Shown one piece after another: positions 17,920 to 26,437 of a stretch of DNA of 64,000 nucleotides. The position numbers were made by a program, and so were the translations under genes. A model generated the notes under the pieces. It searched no databases. It saw only the letters and a program-made list of their open reading frames with translations, and was not told the DNA's origin. This stretch comes from Subtercola lobariae (GTDB lineage Bacteria > Actinomycetota > Actinomycetes > Actinomycetales > Microbacteriaceae): the NCBI RefSeq assembly GCF_014640255.1, contig NZ_BMGP01000001.1:186001-250000 (forward strand). The letters run 5' to 3'. Position 1 is the first letter of the stretch. Each line of letters begins with the position of its first letter.

Positions 17920-17968
17920 CCGGGTTCAACGCTTTAGACGGCGACCATGCTCGGCCGCTAGCCGGGCT
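17899..17968 (+). repeat. 28-bp direct repeat, 42-bp period, at the monooxygenase stop codon
   Basis: Bases 17899-17926 and 17941-17968 are near-identical (26 of 28). The first copy encodes the last residues, ATVLGR, and the stop codon of the monooxygenase; the second repeats them outside the gene. It looks like a recent local tandem duplication. Confidence 0.8.
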
Positions 17969-18036
17969 AGACGCGCCAGCACGAAGGCCCAGACGGGTCG
18001 AGCCGACACCAACCCTGCGCGGAGCCGGCGAACGCA

Positions 18037-18753
18037 TTAGTCGATGCGGATGACCGAGAACGCGTCGAGCATGGTGCGCGCCACCTCGGCGAGATGCTCA
18101 CGCATCAACTCCGATGCCGCGGCCTCGTCGCGCGACTCGATGGCGTGCAGAATCGCGGCATGCGCATCGATCTCGACCGAGGAGGTGATGTGCGACTCCA
18201 CGTCGGGCATGAGGTGGTGCAGCCGCCGCACCTCGGCGAGCAATCGTTCGAGAATGTTCTCGGCGCGGCGATTGCGCGCGAGCTGCGCTCCGGCCAAGTG
18301 GAAGAGCCGAGCCGCCTCGAGTGAGGCGTGCAGGTCGCCTTCTGCCGCACGCTGTTCCGAAAGTCTGCTGGTCAGTTCGGTCACGCCGGCGGCGCCCCCA
18401 TTGCGCGCCGTATCGGCGAAGAGCGCGGGCTCGATCATCAGGCGCAGGTTGAAGATCTCGCTGATGTCACCGAGCCGAAGAGGCCGCACGAGATAGCCTT
18501 TGCGCGGCAGAATGACCACCCAGTCTTCTTGTACGAGCAATCGAAGCGCTTCTCGAACCGGCGTCTTCGAGACTCCGTACAGCGCAGCGAGTTCGGGTTC
18601 GAGCAGAATCGTGCCCGGCCGCCACTTCGCCTCAATGATTTCTTGCTTCACACGCTCGTAGACCTGGTCGGTCAGCGAGAGCAGTTTTTCGGCCGCCACG
18701 GGTGTAGGAGCAAGCTCGATGGTCTTTCTGTGCTCCACGGCTGACTTCCTCAC
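18037..18753 (-). CDS. GntR-family regulator with FCD ligand domain
   Basis: Transcription factor of 238 residues. The winged helix lies at residues about 22-90 with RPGTILLEPELAALYGVSKT and VREALRLLVQEDW; the C-terminal helical FCD domain carries a likely metal-binding set of Asp/His residues in FNLRLMIEPALFAD, LFHLAGAQLARN and HAAILHAIESRDEAAA. FCD regulators sense carboxylic acids and usually control adjacent catabolic genes. It is convergent with the monooxygenase and divergent from the hydrolase gene; the shared motif at 12083 and 18832 is its best candidate site. No corrupted residues are seen. Confidence 0.88.
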   Translation of the reverse strand: MRKSAVEHRKTIELAPTPVAAEKLLSLTDQVYERVKQEIIEAKWRPGTILLEPELAALYGVSKTPVREALRLLVQEDWVVILPRKGYLVRPLRLGDISEIFNLRLMIEPALFADTARNGGAAGVTELTSRLSEQRAAEGDLHASLEAARLFHLAGAQLARNRRAENILERLLAEVRRLHHLMPDVESHITSSVEIDAHAAILHAIESRDEAAASELMREHLAEVARTMLDAFSVIRID

Positions 18754-18831
18754 GGTAAATGTCTCAGCAGAATATCAGCGCGGCCCAACGTTGCTGGCAT
18801 TCATACTTAATTTTCTCTGAATAACCAAAAT

Positions 18832-18846
18832 ATATCTCTGATGTCT
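18832..18846. promoter_or_regulatory. candidate operator (copy 2) in the regulator/hydrolase spacer
   Basis: ATATCTCTGATGTCT lies 78 bases from the regulator start and 84 bases from the hydrolase start. It corresponds to the complement of the element at 12083-12099 with a two-base length difference. The spacer is AT-rich relative to its surroundings, as expected for a divergent promoter region. Confidence 0.5.
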
Positions 18847-18930
18847 GTAAGATGGCATCAGTTCGAATGCAACGTGGCACCGAGGTTGACCCCAGAGTCA
18901 GCACGCGTTGCCCCAGAGAAAGGCACACTC

Positions 18931-19839
18931 GTGAAGATCGTCAGCTACGGAGCAGTTCGCGCAGAGGCGCCGGGCATCCTTCTCGACAACGGCCAGATCG
19001 TGCCGCTCGGCCCGCTGCTCGTCTCGCAGGGGTTCACGAACCTCTCGACGAACGACATCATCTCGATGCTCGACTTTTTGCAGCCCATCATCGAGGCGGC
19101 GTTGCCCGAGGCGACCGAAACAGTGACCGCGAGCGAGGTGCGCCTCGGGCCGCCGGTGCCGAACCCGCCGAAGATCATCGTCGCCGGTGGCAACTACCAG
19201 TCGCACGTCGACGAGGCGGCCGGCAAGAAGAACGCGCCGTCGCCGTCGGAGCCACTACTCATCTTCAAGCCGTCGAACACCGTCATCGGCCCTTACGACG
19301 CACTCGTCAGGCCGCAGCAGACCCAGCAGCTCGACTACGAGACCGAGATCGCCGTTGTCATCGGCCGCGGCGGGTTTCGTATCTCTCGCGAAGACGCCTA
19401 CCAGCACATCGCCGGTTACATGATCTGCAACGACGTGACCGCTCGCGATATGGCGTTCAAAGATATGGCGTTGCACCCGATGTTCTCGCAGATCACCCGG
19501 GCGAAGGGCATCCCCACCGGCGCCCCGACAGGCCCCTGGCTGGTCACGAAAGACGAGATTCCCGACCCGCACAACCTCGATCTGCGCTGCTGGGTGAACG
19601 GCGACCTGCGACAGGTGGGCAATAGCAGCGAGATGATCGTCGACATTCCGGGCCTCATCGAAGACTTCAGCAAGGTCATCGAGTTTCAGCCGGGCGACAT
19701 GATCATGACCGGAACCACCACCGGCTGCGGCGCCTTTCAAGACCCGCCCGTGTTTCTCTTCGAGGGCGACGTGGTGCGCATGGAGATCAGCGGCCTCGGC
19801 GTGCTCGAGACGCCGATTCGAGACGAGAAGATTCGCTGA
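18931..19839 (+). CDS. fumarylacetoacetate-hydrolase-family protein
   Basis: FAH-fold C-C hydrolase or decarboxylase of 302 residues. The acidic metal site is visible as LDYETEIAVVIG (E-x-E) with an Asp further on in ICNDVTARD, and the core segments GNYQSHVDEAAGKK and FQPGDMIMTGTTTGCG follow. Members act on 2-oxo-acids with a 4-oxo group, for example acylpyruvates and 2,4-diketo-3-deoxy sugar acids, releasing pyruvate. The frame is open from 18841, but GTG at 18931 is preferred because AGAGAAAGG precedes it and the family begins with a KIVSYG-like strand. It overlaps the oxidase gene by one base (TGATG). Confidence 0.87.
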   Translation: MKIVSYGAVRAEAPGILLDNGQIVPLGPLLVSQGFTNLSTNDIISMLDFLQPIIEAALPEATETVTASEVRLGPPVPNPPKIIVAGGNYQSHVDEAAGKKNAPSPSEPLLIFKPSNTVIGPYDALVRPQQTQQLDYETEIAVVIGRGGFRISREDAYQHIAGYMICNDVTARDMAFKDMALHPMFSQITRAKGIPTGAPTGPWLVTKDEIPDPHNLDLRCWVNGDLRQVGNSSEMIVDIPGLIEDFSKVIEFQPGDMIMTGTTTGCGAFQDPPVFLFEGDVVRMEISGLGVLETPIRDEKIR

Positions 19840-21014
19840 TGAGCAGCCAGCAGGCGGTTTCGGATGCCCGGCAGGCGGTGCCCGATGCAACACGTTTCGG
19901 CCCCCTCGCCGAGAGCGCAGCCGACGCCGAGACGAAGGCCGCCGCCGTCGCCGCCGCACGAACCTTCGTCAGCGTGGCAGAGTTCGAGCAGGCCGCTGAA
20001 GCGCTCTGGGCGCCGGGCCCCCGCGCGTTCATCCAAGAGGGCGCAGGCTCTGGGCGTTCGATCGCCGCCAATCTTGCCGCGCACACCCGCTGGGCGCTGC
20101 GGTCACGGGTTCTCGTCGATGTGAGCCACATCGACACGACGACAACCGTGCTCGGCCACGAGATTTCGATGCCCATCATCGTGGGGCCCTCTGGCCTGCA
20201 CAACCTCTCACATACCGAGGCCGAGGTCGGCACGGCCATCGGCGCCCGTGACGCCGACACCGTGATGGTGCTGAGCGCCGGCTCGAGCCAGAGCATGGAA
20301 GACGTGCGGGCCGTGGGCGGCACCACCTGGTTTCAAATGTATTGGGGCGCCGATCGCGAACGCACTGCGCGTCTCATCGCCAACGCCGAGGCCACCGGAT
20401 GCTCGGCCCTCTGCATCACGGTCGATCTGCCCGTGCGCCCCCTGCTCGGCCCCTCGATGATCGCCGGAGTGCAGAGCGTGGCCGCCGAACGCCCGATGTA
20501 CGTGATGCCTCGCGGCGCTCATCTGGCCGGCGGCGCCTGGGATCACGACGCCAGTCTCACCTGGAACGACCTCGCCTGGCTTCGCGAGCAGACCACCCTG
20601 CCTCTCATTCTCAAGGGCATTATGACGGGCGAAGACGCCGCCCTCGCCGCCGAACACGGAGTCGAAGCGGTCATCGTTTCGAATCACGGCGGCCGCTCGC
20701 TCGACACTCCGCGGGGCACGCTGGATGCCCTGCCCGAAGTCGTAGCGGCGACCGTCGGCACAGCGACCGAGGTCTACGTCGACGGCGGATTTCGCCACGG
20801 CGCAGAGGTCGTCGTGGCGCTCTCCCTCGGCGCCCGCGCAGTGCTGCTCGGCCGCCCCGTGGTCTGGGGGCTCGCCGCGGGCGGATCGGCCGGGCTCGCT
20901 TCACTGCTCGAGCTCTATCGGCGCCAGCTGGTCAGCACCATGGGCACCATCGGCACCCCCACGATCGCCGCCATCAGCCGCTCGTGCATCACCGAAAGCA
21001 CGGTGCGATCATGA
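19839..21014 (+). CDS. FMN-dependent alpha-hydroxyacid oxidase/dehydrogenase (lactate-oxidase family)
   Basis: TIM-barrel flavoenzyme of 391 residues that oxidises a 2-hydroxyacid to the 2-oxoacid. Conserved elements: DVSHIDTTTTVLGHEISMPI, the FMN-contact ATTWFQMYW-like segment, ITVDLPV, the active Lys in PLILKGIMTGED, the catalytic His-Arg in VSNHGGRSLDT and the phosphate loop DGGFRHGAEVVVALSLGA. The first 40 residues are an Ala-rich extension. Lactate monooxygenase, lactate oxidase, glycolate oxidase and mandelate dehydrogenase share these motifs, so the acid is open. Position next to the FAH-family hydrolase suggests it oxidises a hydroxyacid product of that enzyme. It overlaps the transporter gene by four bases. 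Confidence 0.87.
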   Translation: MSSQQAVSDARQAVPDATRFGPLAESAADAETKAAAVAAARTFVSVAEFEQAAEALWAPGPRAFIQEGAGSGRSIAANLAAHTRWALRSRVLVDVSHIDTTTTVLGHEISMPIIVGPSGLHNLSHTEAEVGTAIGARDADTVMVLSAGSSQSMEDVRAVGGTTWFQMYWGADRERTARLIANAEATGCSALCITVDLPVRPLLGPSMIAGVQSVAAERPMYVMPRGAHLAGGAWDHDASLTWNDLAWLREQTTLPLILKGIMTGEDAALAAEHGVEAVIVSNHGGRSLDTPRGTLDALPEVVAATVGTATEVYVDGGFRHGAEVVVALSLGARAVLLGRPVVWGLAAGGSAGLASLLELYRRQLVSTMGTIGTPTIAAISRSCITESTVRS

Positions 21015-21889
21015 CGGCGTCGACCCTCTCGGCTGCCGCCGAGGTCGCGGTTGGAAGCGCGGCCCCAGACGGCCGGCATCGGAGTACGGCTCGCCGGGCA
21101 TCCGGAAGCCGTAAGCCCACCCGGCTGCGGCGCACGATCGAGATCGTGCTGCTGATTGTGCTCTGCCTCGTGGCCTGGCAGGTCGCCGCGACCTCGGGCG
21201 TCTTCGGGCAGAACTCGTGGCCCACGCTCGGGTTGTTTTGGTCGACGGCTGTCGAAACGGTTCCGACGCAGGCCTACTGGGTGGCGATCGCCAACACCAT
21301 GATCAGTTGGGCCGTCGGTTTGGCCATCTCGGTGATCATCGCGATTCCGGTGGGTCTTCTCATCGGCTCGACGGCGTTTCTGCGGCGGCTCACCACGCCG
21401 ACGGTCGACTTCATGCGAACGATTCCGTCGATCATCCTCGTGCCTCTGGCCGTGCTGCTCTACGGATCGACGAACCAAATGAAGATCATTCTGATCGTGT
21501 TCGCGAGCGTCTGGCCCTTGCTGCTGCAGGCGGTCTACGGCATTCGCGCCGTGGAGCCGGTGGCCCGCGAAACGTTCTCGGCGTACGGCATTCGCTGGCG
21601 CGACCGGGTGCGGTTTCTGTACCTGCCCACGGCGAGCCCGTACCTGGCGACCGGCCTGCGACTCGCCGCCGTTTCGAGTCTGCTCGTCGCGATCGGCATC
21701 GAGATCATCGCCTCGGCACCGGGCCTCGGCTACCAGATCGGCGTGAAACAGGCGAACGGACTCGCTGCGTCGTCGTTCGTGTACCTCATTACCGCAGCCG
21801 TCATCGGCCTCATCATCACGGGCGTCTTCACGTTCATCGAACGCCGCGCCATGTACTGGCACCCGTCTCGCCGAGGAGCGAACTCATGA
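21011..21889 (+). CDS. NitT/TauT-type ABC transporter permease 1
   Basis: Inner-membrane permease of 292 residues related to SsuC/TauC. After a basic, cytoplasmic N-terminus the first membrane span is IEIVLLIVLCLVAWQVAA, and at least five more follow. The EAA-like coupling loop is FSAYGIRWRDRVRFLYLPTA. The ATG at 21011 overlaps the oxidase stop; a much longer open frame upstream is a shadow of the oxidase gene. It is followed by a second, distinct permease with four bases of overlap, suggesting a heterodimeric channel. NitT/TauT importers take up organic anions such as sulfonates, nitrate or aromatic acids. Confidence 0.87.
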   Translation: MTASTLSAAAEVAVGSAAPDGRHRSTARRASGSRKPTRLRRTIEIVLLIVLCLVAWQVAATSGVFGQNSWPTLGLFWSTAVETVPTQAYWVAIANTMISWAVGLAISVIIAIPVGLLIGSTAFLRRLTTPTVDFMRTIPSIILVPLAVLLYGSTNQMKIILIVFASVWPLLLQAVYGIRAVEPVARETFSAYGIRWRDRVRFLYLPTASPYLATGLRLAAVSSLLVAIGIEIIASAPGLGYQIGVKQANGLAASSFVYLITAAVIGLIITGVFTFIERRAMYWHPSRRGANS

Positions 21890-22695
21890 GCGCCGAAACC
21901 CTCGGCGTCCGCCGATCGATCAACGCGAGGCGGTTGCTGCTTCCGTTCGTCGGCCTGATCATTCCCGTCATCGGTGTGACGGCGTGGTGGATACTCTCGG
22001 CGCAGAAGCCGTCGTTCTACTTTCCCTCGCTTGCGACCATTTGGGATCGCTTCGTGCACACCTGGCTACTCGGCGGTGCCACCGCTGAGATCTGGCCGAC
22101 CCTCTCGAGCCTCTTCCTCGGTTACGCCGCGGCGACACTGGTCGGCATCACGCTCGGCGTCGTGTTCGCGTTGCTGCCCAGCGTCAACCGCTTCTTCGCT
22201 CCGCTGCTCGAGTTCGTGCGGGCCGTTCCGGGCCTCGCGCTGATTCCGCTGTTCGTGATCGCGCTCGGTGTGGGTATCGAAACGAAGATCGGGCTGGTCA
22301 TCTTCGGCGCGGTCTGGCCGATTCTGCTGAACACGGTCGACGGCATCCGGAGTCAGGATCTGACGATTCGCGACACCGTCTTCTCGTACCGACTGCGGTT
22401 TCGCGACCGGCTCTTTCGGGTGGTGCTGCCGAGTGCTTCGCCGCAGATCATGGCCGGCATGAAGGTGTCGCTTTCGATCTCGGTGATCGTGGTGATCGCC
22501 ACCGAGATGGTGGTGTCGATCAACGGCATCGGCAACTTCTTGCTGAAGGCGCAGGCCGGTTTCGACCTGACCGGAATGTGGTCGGGGCTCATTCTGATGG
22601 GCATCATCGGCTACCTGCTGAATGTGATTTTCGAGCTCGTCGAACGGCGCGTGCTGCGCTGGCACCGGGCCATGTATGAAGGGAACAGACGATGA
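21886..22695 (+). CDS. NitT/TauT-type ABC transporter permease 2
   Basis: Second membrane subunit, 269 residues. The first span is LLLPFVGLIIPVIGVTAWWI; further spans include AATLVGITLGVVFALLPSV and LALIPLFVIALGVGI. The coupling loop reads FSYRLRFRDRLFRVVLPSA. Start ATG 21886 overlaps the stop of permease 1, and the gene ends four bases into the ATPase gene. Two non-identical permeases are less usual than the homodimer of Ssu/Tau systems. Confidence 0.87.
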   Translation: MSAETLGVRRSINARRLLLPFVGLIIPVIGVTAWWILSAQKPSFYFPSLATIWDRFVHTWLLGGATAEIWPTLSSLFLGYAAATLVGITLGVVFALLPSVNRFFAPLLEFVRAVPGLALIPLFVIALGVGIETKIGLVIFGAVWPILLNTVDGIRSQDLTIRDTVFSYRLRFRDRLFRVVLPSASPQIMAGMKVSLSISVIVVIATEMVVSINGIGNFLLKAQAGFDLTGMWSGLILMGIIGYLLNVIFELVERRVLRWHRAMYEGNRR

Positions 22696-23564
22696 GCGAC
22701 ACACTCACCTCGGGAGGGGCCAACGCCGGCGCCGGCAGCAGCGCCGGGATCAGCCCCAGCACCCCCACCCTCACCGCCGAACCACGCATGTCGGTGCGCA
22801 GCGTCTCGAAGTCGTACACGAGCGACCGCGGGGTCGTGAAGCGGGTGCTCGCATCCGTCAGCTTCAATGTCGCGCCCGAAGAGTTCGTGGCTATCGTCGG
22901 CCCCTCAGGCGCCGGCAAGACCACGCTGCTGCGCACGATCGCCGGGCTGATGCTGCCGACCTCGGGCGAGATCTTCTTCGACGGCGACGAGGTGACCGGG
23001 CCGCCCGAACGCCTCGCCCTGGTCTTTCAGGACTACAGCCGCTCGCTGATGCCCTGGATGACCATCGAGAAGAACGTCACCCTGCCGCTGCGCCGCAAGA
23101 AGCTGTCGAAAGACGAACAGAAGCGGCTCGCGGCCGAGGCGCTCAGCGCGGTCGGCCTCGGCGACATCGGCTCGCACTACCCCTGGCAGCTGTCGGGCGG
23201 CATGCAGCAGCGCGTCGCCATCGCGAGGGCGATCGCCTACCAGCCGGATGCCCTGCTCATGGATGAGCCGTTCGCCTCCGTCGACGCCCAGACCCGCTCC
23301 GACCTCGAAGACCTCATTCTGGCGCTGAAGAAGCAGTACGGCATGACCATCGTGGTCGTGACGCATGACATCGACGAAGCCGTGTACATGTCTGACCGCG
23401 TTATCGTGCTGAGTGGATCGCCCACCAGCGTGCGCCAGGTCGTCGACGTGAAGCTCGGCGGTCAGCGTGACCAACTGGTCACCAAATCGCTTCCGGAGTT
23501 CGTCGAACTCCGGAACACCGTGCTCACTGCGGTACGCCGCCCGGTAGGTGAGCCTTCGCCGTAG
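22692..23564 (+). CDS. NitT/TauT-type ABC transporter ATP-binding protein
   Basis: ATPase of 290 residues. Walker A GPSGAGKTTLLRT, Q-loop LVFQDYSRSLMPW, signature LSGGMQQRVAIARAIAY, Walker B ALLMDEPFASVDAQTR and switch His in VVVTHDIDEAVYMSD are all intact. The first 35 residues are an Ala/Gly/Ser-rich tail not found in SsuB-type proteins. It is translationally coupled to permease 2. Confidence 0.9.
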   Translation: MSDTLTSGGANAGAGSSAGISPSTPTLTAEPRMSVRSVSKSYTSDRGVVKRVLASVSFNVAPEEFVAIVGPSGAGKTTLLRTIAGLMLPTSGEIFFDGDEVTGPPERLALVFQDYSRSLMPWMTIEKNVTLPLRRKKLSKDEQKRLAAEALSAVGLGDIGSHYPWQLSGGMQQRVAIARAIAYQPDALLMDEPFASVDAQTRSDLEDLILALKKQYGMTIVVVTHDIDEAVYMSDRVIVLSGSPTSVRQVVDVKLGGQRDQLVTKSLPEFVELRNTVLTAVRRPVGEPSP

Positions 23565-23580
23565 TCAGCACCTGAAGGCC

Positions 23581-23599
23581 GGTCGGCGTCGAGCCGACC
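23581..23599. repeat. 7-bp stem hairpin between ATPase and binding-protein genes
   Basis: GGTCGGC and GCCGACC flank a five-base loop in the 169-base spacer before the substrate-binding protein gene. It lacks a T-run. Such hairpins can stabilise one part of a transporter message, but this is only a possibility here. The rest of the spacer shows nothing further. Confidence 0.4.
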
Positions 23600-23733
23600 C
23601 GCCAGCACCGTACAGCGCCGGTCGACTGATCGGCGTAGCAGCGCACTGTTCGCACAGAGCGCTCGTCGTCGTGCCCGTTTGCCGCGCACGACGTCACCAC
23701 ACAGCACAGCACCACTTGTGAAATGGAGATCCA

Positions 23734-24717
23734 ATGAAGCATCGAATTTCAGCGGCCGCCGCGATACTGGCAGCCGCAGCCCTTCTTATGACCGGATGCG
23801 CCAGCTCCTCAGGCGACTCCGGCTCGGCGGCAAGCACCCCGGGTGCCAGCGGCGCCCTCACCAAGATCAACGTTGCGGTGAGCCCCTCAGCAACGACCAG
23901 CGTGCCGATGTACTTGGGCGTGAACAAGGGCTTCTTCGCCGAGCACGGCCTCGACGTGACGCTCTCAGTTCTCACCAACGGCACGGTCGCGATTCCCCAA
24001 GTTGTGAGCGGTCAGAACCAGTTCAGCATGGCCAGCCTCGCCCCGGTGGTCGCGGCGGTCGCGCAAGGGCTGCCCATCAAGGTGGTCGGCGCGGCGAACA
24101 TCATTCCGACGAGCGACTCCCAGTTTCAGGGTTTCGTGGTGAGAAGCGACTACACCGACTCGACCCTGGCGAGTGCGAAGATCATCGCGGCGCAGTCGGC
24201 TCTGGTCGACCCTGTTCAGGCCGACTCGGTGACGAAGTTCGGCGGCGACTACTCCAAGCTGACGATTCTGCAGACGCCACTGACCTCCATCGCCGATGCG
24301 ATCAAGGCGGGCTCGGCTGACGTCGGGCTGCTTCAACAGCCCTTCCTCGCGCAAGCGATCGCCGAACCCGGTCTGAAACTGTTCAACTACATCGGGCCTG
24401 ACCAGTCGCTGCCCGGCACGCCCGGCGCGGTTTTCATCGGCGCCGAAGACTACATGAAGGCCAATCCGCAAATCGTGTCGTCATTCCAGGCCGCGGTGCT
24501 CGAGTCGTACGCATACGCACAGAGCAATCAGCAAGAGACCGCGAACTTCGTGCCCAACACAGGCCTGTCGACCGCTGTTCCGCCCGTGAATGCCCTCGGC
24601 GCCTACGCGGCCACCGAGGTCACGGCAGACAAGTACGACGAACTGCTGCAGCTGTACTCGAAGTACGGCCAGAACCCGAACAACCTGACCTCGAGCGGCA
24701 TTCTCTATACGCCGTAG
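23734..24717 (+). CDS. ABC transporter substrate-binding lipoprotein (NMT1/SsuA-like)
   Basis: Secreted, membrane-anchored binding protein of 327 residues. The signal peptide ISAAAAILAAAALLMTGC ends in a lipobox with Cys at residue 22, followed by a Ser/Gly-rich linker. The mature part has the NMT1-like start INVAVSPSATTSVPMYLGVN, then GFFAEHGLDVTLSVL and SGQNQFSMASLAPVVAA, typical of NitT/TauT-type binding proteins. GGAGATCC provides the ribosome site. It presumably delivers the unknown carboxylate to the permease pair encoded just upstream. Confidence 0.9.
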   Translation: MKHRISAAAAILAAAALLMTGCASSSGDSGSAASTPGASGALTKINVAVSPSATTSVPMYLGVNKGFFAEHGLDVTLSVLTNGTVAIPQVVSGQNQFSMASLAPVVAAVAQGLPIKVVGAANIIPTSDSQFQGFVVRSDYTDSTLASAKIIAAQSALVDPVQADSVTKFGGDYSKLTILQTPLTSIADAIKAGSADVGLLQQPFLAQAIAEPGLKLFNYIGPDQSLPGTPGAVFIGAEDYMKANPQIVSSFQAAVLESYAYAQSNQQETANFVPNTGLSTAVPPVNALGAYAATEVTADKYDELLQLYSKYGQNPNNLTSSGILYTP

Positions 24718-24861
24718 CAGGTGGCGGGCATCCACTCGCCGTGGTTTCGCATAGCGGCCAGTGGATGCCCGTTTCAGGCACCCAGCTGCGGGCGTGCCGG
24801 TTCGGCGGCCGCGCACACAAAGAACGCTCACAACGAATGCTCACAACGAAGGAGAATGTCA

Positions 24862-26406
24862 GTGGTGACCAATCGCGAGTACGACGTGGTGGTAGTTGGC
24901 TCAGGCGTGGCCGGGCTCTCTGCCGCGGTCGAGAGCGCCGAGCGGGGAGCGCGAACGATCGTGCTCGACGCGAACTCCACGATCGGCGGCGCCTCGGTGA
25001 TGAGCGGTGCGGCCTGCTGCATGGTGGGCACGCCCGAGCAGACCGCCCTCGGCGTCGACGACAGTGTTGAGCTCGCCCTCGCCGACTGGCAGCGCATGGG
25101 TGGCCCGAGCGCCGACCTGACGTGGGCCGAGGCGTACCTGCGAGACAGCAATGCCGACGTGCACGACTGGCTTTCGGGCATGGGTATTCGCTGGAACGTT
25201 CCGCAGTTCGCAGAGGGCAATTCGGTGCCCAGATGGCATATTCCGGTGACGTTCGGGCCGGGCATCGTGGATGCTCTGCTCGACCGATTGCGGGTGCTCG
25301 GCGTTGTTGTGCTCACCGGGGTCGCGGTGGTAGAGCTCGTGCGAGGTGACAACGGTGACGTGGTCAGGGGCGGTGACGGTGGCCGTGAAAACGGCGACGA
25401 CGGTGACGGTGACGATGACGGGGGCGGCGATGGCGCTCGCAGCACGAATGGTGCTCGCATCGCAGGGGTGCGCGTCACAGGGTCGCCCGACTTCGACGAG
25501 CTCTCGGCCGAGGCGATCATCGTCGCCACCGGGGGTTTCGTCAACAACCGGAGCATGCTCGAAGAGCTGAGCCCTCGGCTCGCCGCGTTGCCGCGTTTCT
25601 TGTCGGGGGGCGCTCAGACCGCCACCGGCAGCGGGCATCAGCTCGTTCGAGAGGCCGGCGGAGAATTCGCCTCGCTGCAGAACATCTGGGTGTACCCCAC
25701 CGGAACGCCAGATCCGCAAGACGCTTCGGGGTCACGGGGACTTGGAATTCGCGGCGCCACGACCGAGCTCTGGTTCAATCTCGACGGCGATCGCTTCTCC
25801 GACGAAGTGCAGCGGGGCGGTCATTCGGGCACGAACGCTCTGCTCGAGCAGCCGGGTCAGACCTGCTGGAACGTTTTCGACGCTTCAGAGCTGCCGAGCA
25901 TCCTGCTGATCGACAATGAGTATTACGCCAGGCCGGCCGGCCCCAACCCGGTGACCACGGCGGAGTTCTGGCGTGAGTCGAATTACGTGATTCTGGCCGA
26001 CACACCGGCCGAGTTCGCCGAGCGGGCCGGCCTGCCTGTCGAGCGCGTCGTCGCCGCCATCGCCGCCTTCAACCAGGCGCTGGCCGACGGCCTCGAAACC
26101 GATCCGGTCACCGGGCGCAGTCTTGCCGGTTTGAGCCCCGTAGGGCCCGGCGGCATCGTCGCAGTGCAGATGTTTCCCATGGCGCAGAAGAATTTCGGCG
26201 GCGTGCGCACCGACCTCGACTGCCGGGTGCTGGATGGCGCGGGCTCACCCATCGCGGGACTCTTCGCCGCGGGCGAGGTGGCAGGCATGGCGGGCGGCAC
26301 CATCAACGGAGTCGCCGGTCTCGAGGGCACGATGTTCGGCCCGGCGCTCTACTCGGGCCGTATCGCGGGCCGCGTGGCCGCTGCCGAGGCGCTGGCCACC
26401 CGCTGA
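24862..26406 (+). CDS. FAD-dependent fumarate-reductase/ketosteroid-dehydrogenase-like flavoprotein
   Basis: Flavoprotein of about 514 residues in the fumarate reductase/succinate dehydrogenase family. The N-terminal FAD motif is VVVVGSGVAGLSAAVESAER, the GG doublet IGGASVMSGAACC follows, and the C-terminal FAD loop is LFAAGEVAGMAGGTINGVAG. Relatives include tricarballylate dehydrogenase and delta-1-ketosteroid dehydrogenase. A Gly/Asp-rich insertion (about residues 160-195) with GDGDDDGGGDG lies in the capping part. ATG at 24856 is only two bases from AAGGAG; the GTGs at 24862 and 24865 are better spaced, so 24862 is given as start. It is the last gene of the transport unit, 144 bases after the binding protein. 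Confidence 0.82.
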   Translation: MVTNREYDVVVVGSGVAGLSAAVESAERGARTIVLDANSTIGGASVMSGAACCMVGTPEQTALGVDDSVELALADWQRMGGPSADLTWAEAYLRDSNADVHDWLSGMGIRWNVPQFAEGNSVPRWHIPVTFGPGIVDALLDRLRVLGVVVLTGVAVVELVRGDNGDVVRGGDGGRENGDDGDGDDDGGGDGARSTNGARIAGVRVTGSPDFDELSAEAIIVATGGFVNNRSMLEELSPRLAALPRFLSGGAQTATGSGHQLVREAGGEFASLQNIWVYPTGTPDPQDASGSRGLGIRGATTELWFNLDGDRFSDEVQRGGHSGTNALLEQPGQTCWNVFDASELPSILLIDNEYYARPAGPNPVTTAEFWRESNYVILADTPAEFAERAGLPVERVVAAIAAFNQALADGLETDPVTGRSLAGLSPVGPGGIVAVQMFPMAQKNFGGVRTDLDCRVLDGAGSPIAGLFAAGEVAGMAGGTINGVAGLEGTMFGPALYSGRIAGRVAAAEALATR

Positions 26407-26437
26407 CATGCTCCGCGGGCCCCCGGGCAACACGTTT

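Noticed and set aside
20342-21010. N-terminal extension of permease 1 through the oxidase gene
   Set aside because: The extension is Arg-rich shadow sequence; the ATG at 21011 couples to the oxidase stop and precedes the first membrane span.
23581-23599. Intrinsic terminator after the NitT/TauT ATPase gene
   Set aside because: The 7-bp stem is short and has no T-run; the binding-protein gene downstream belongs to the same system.
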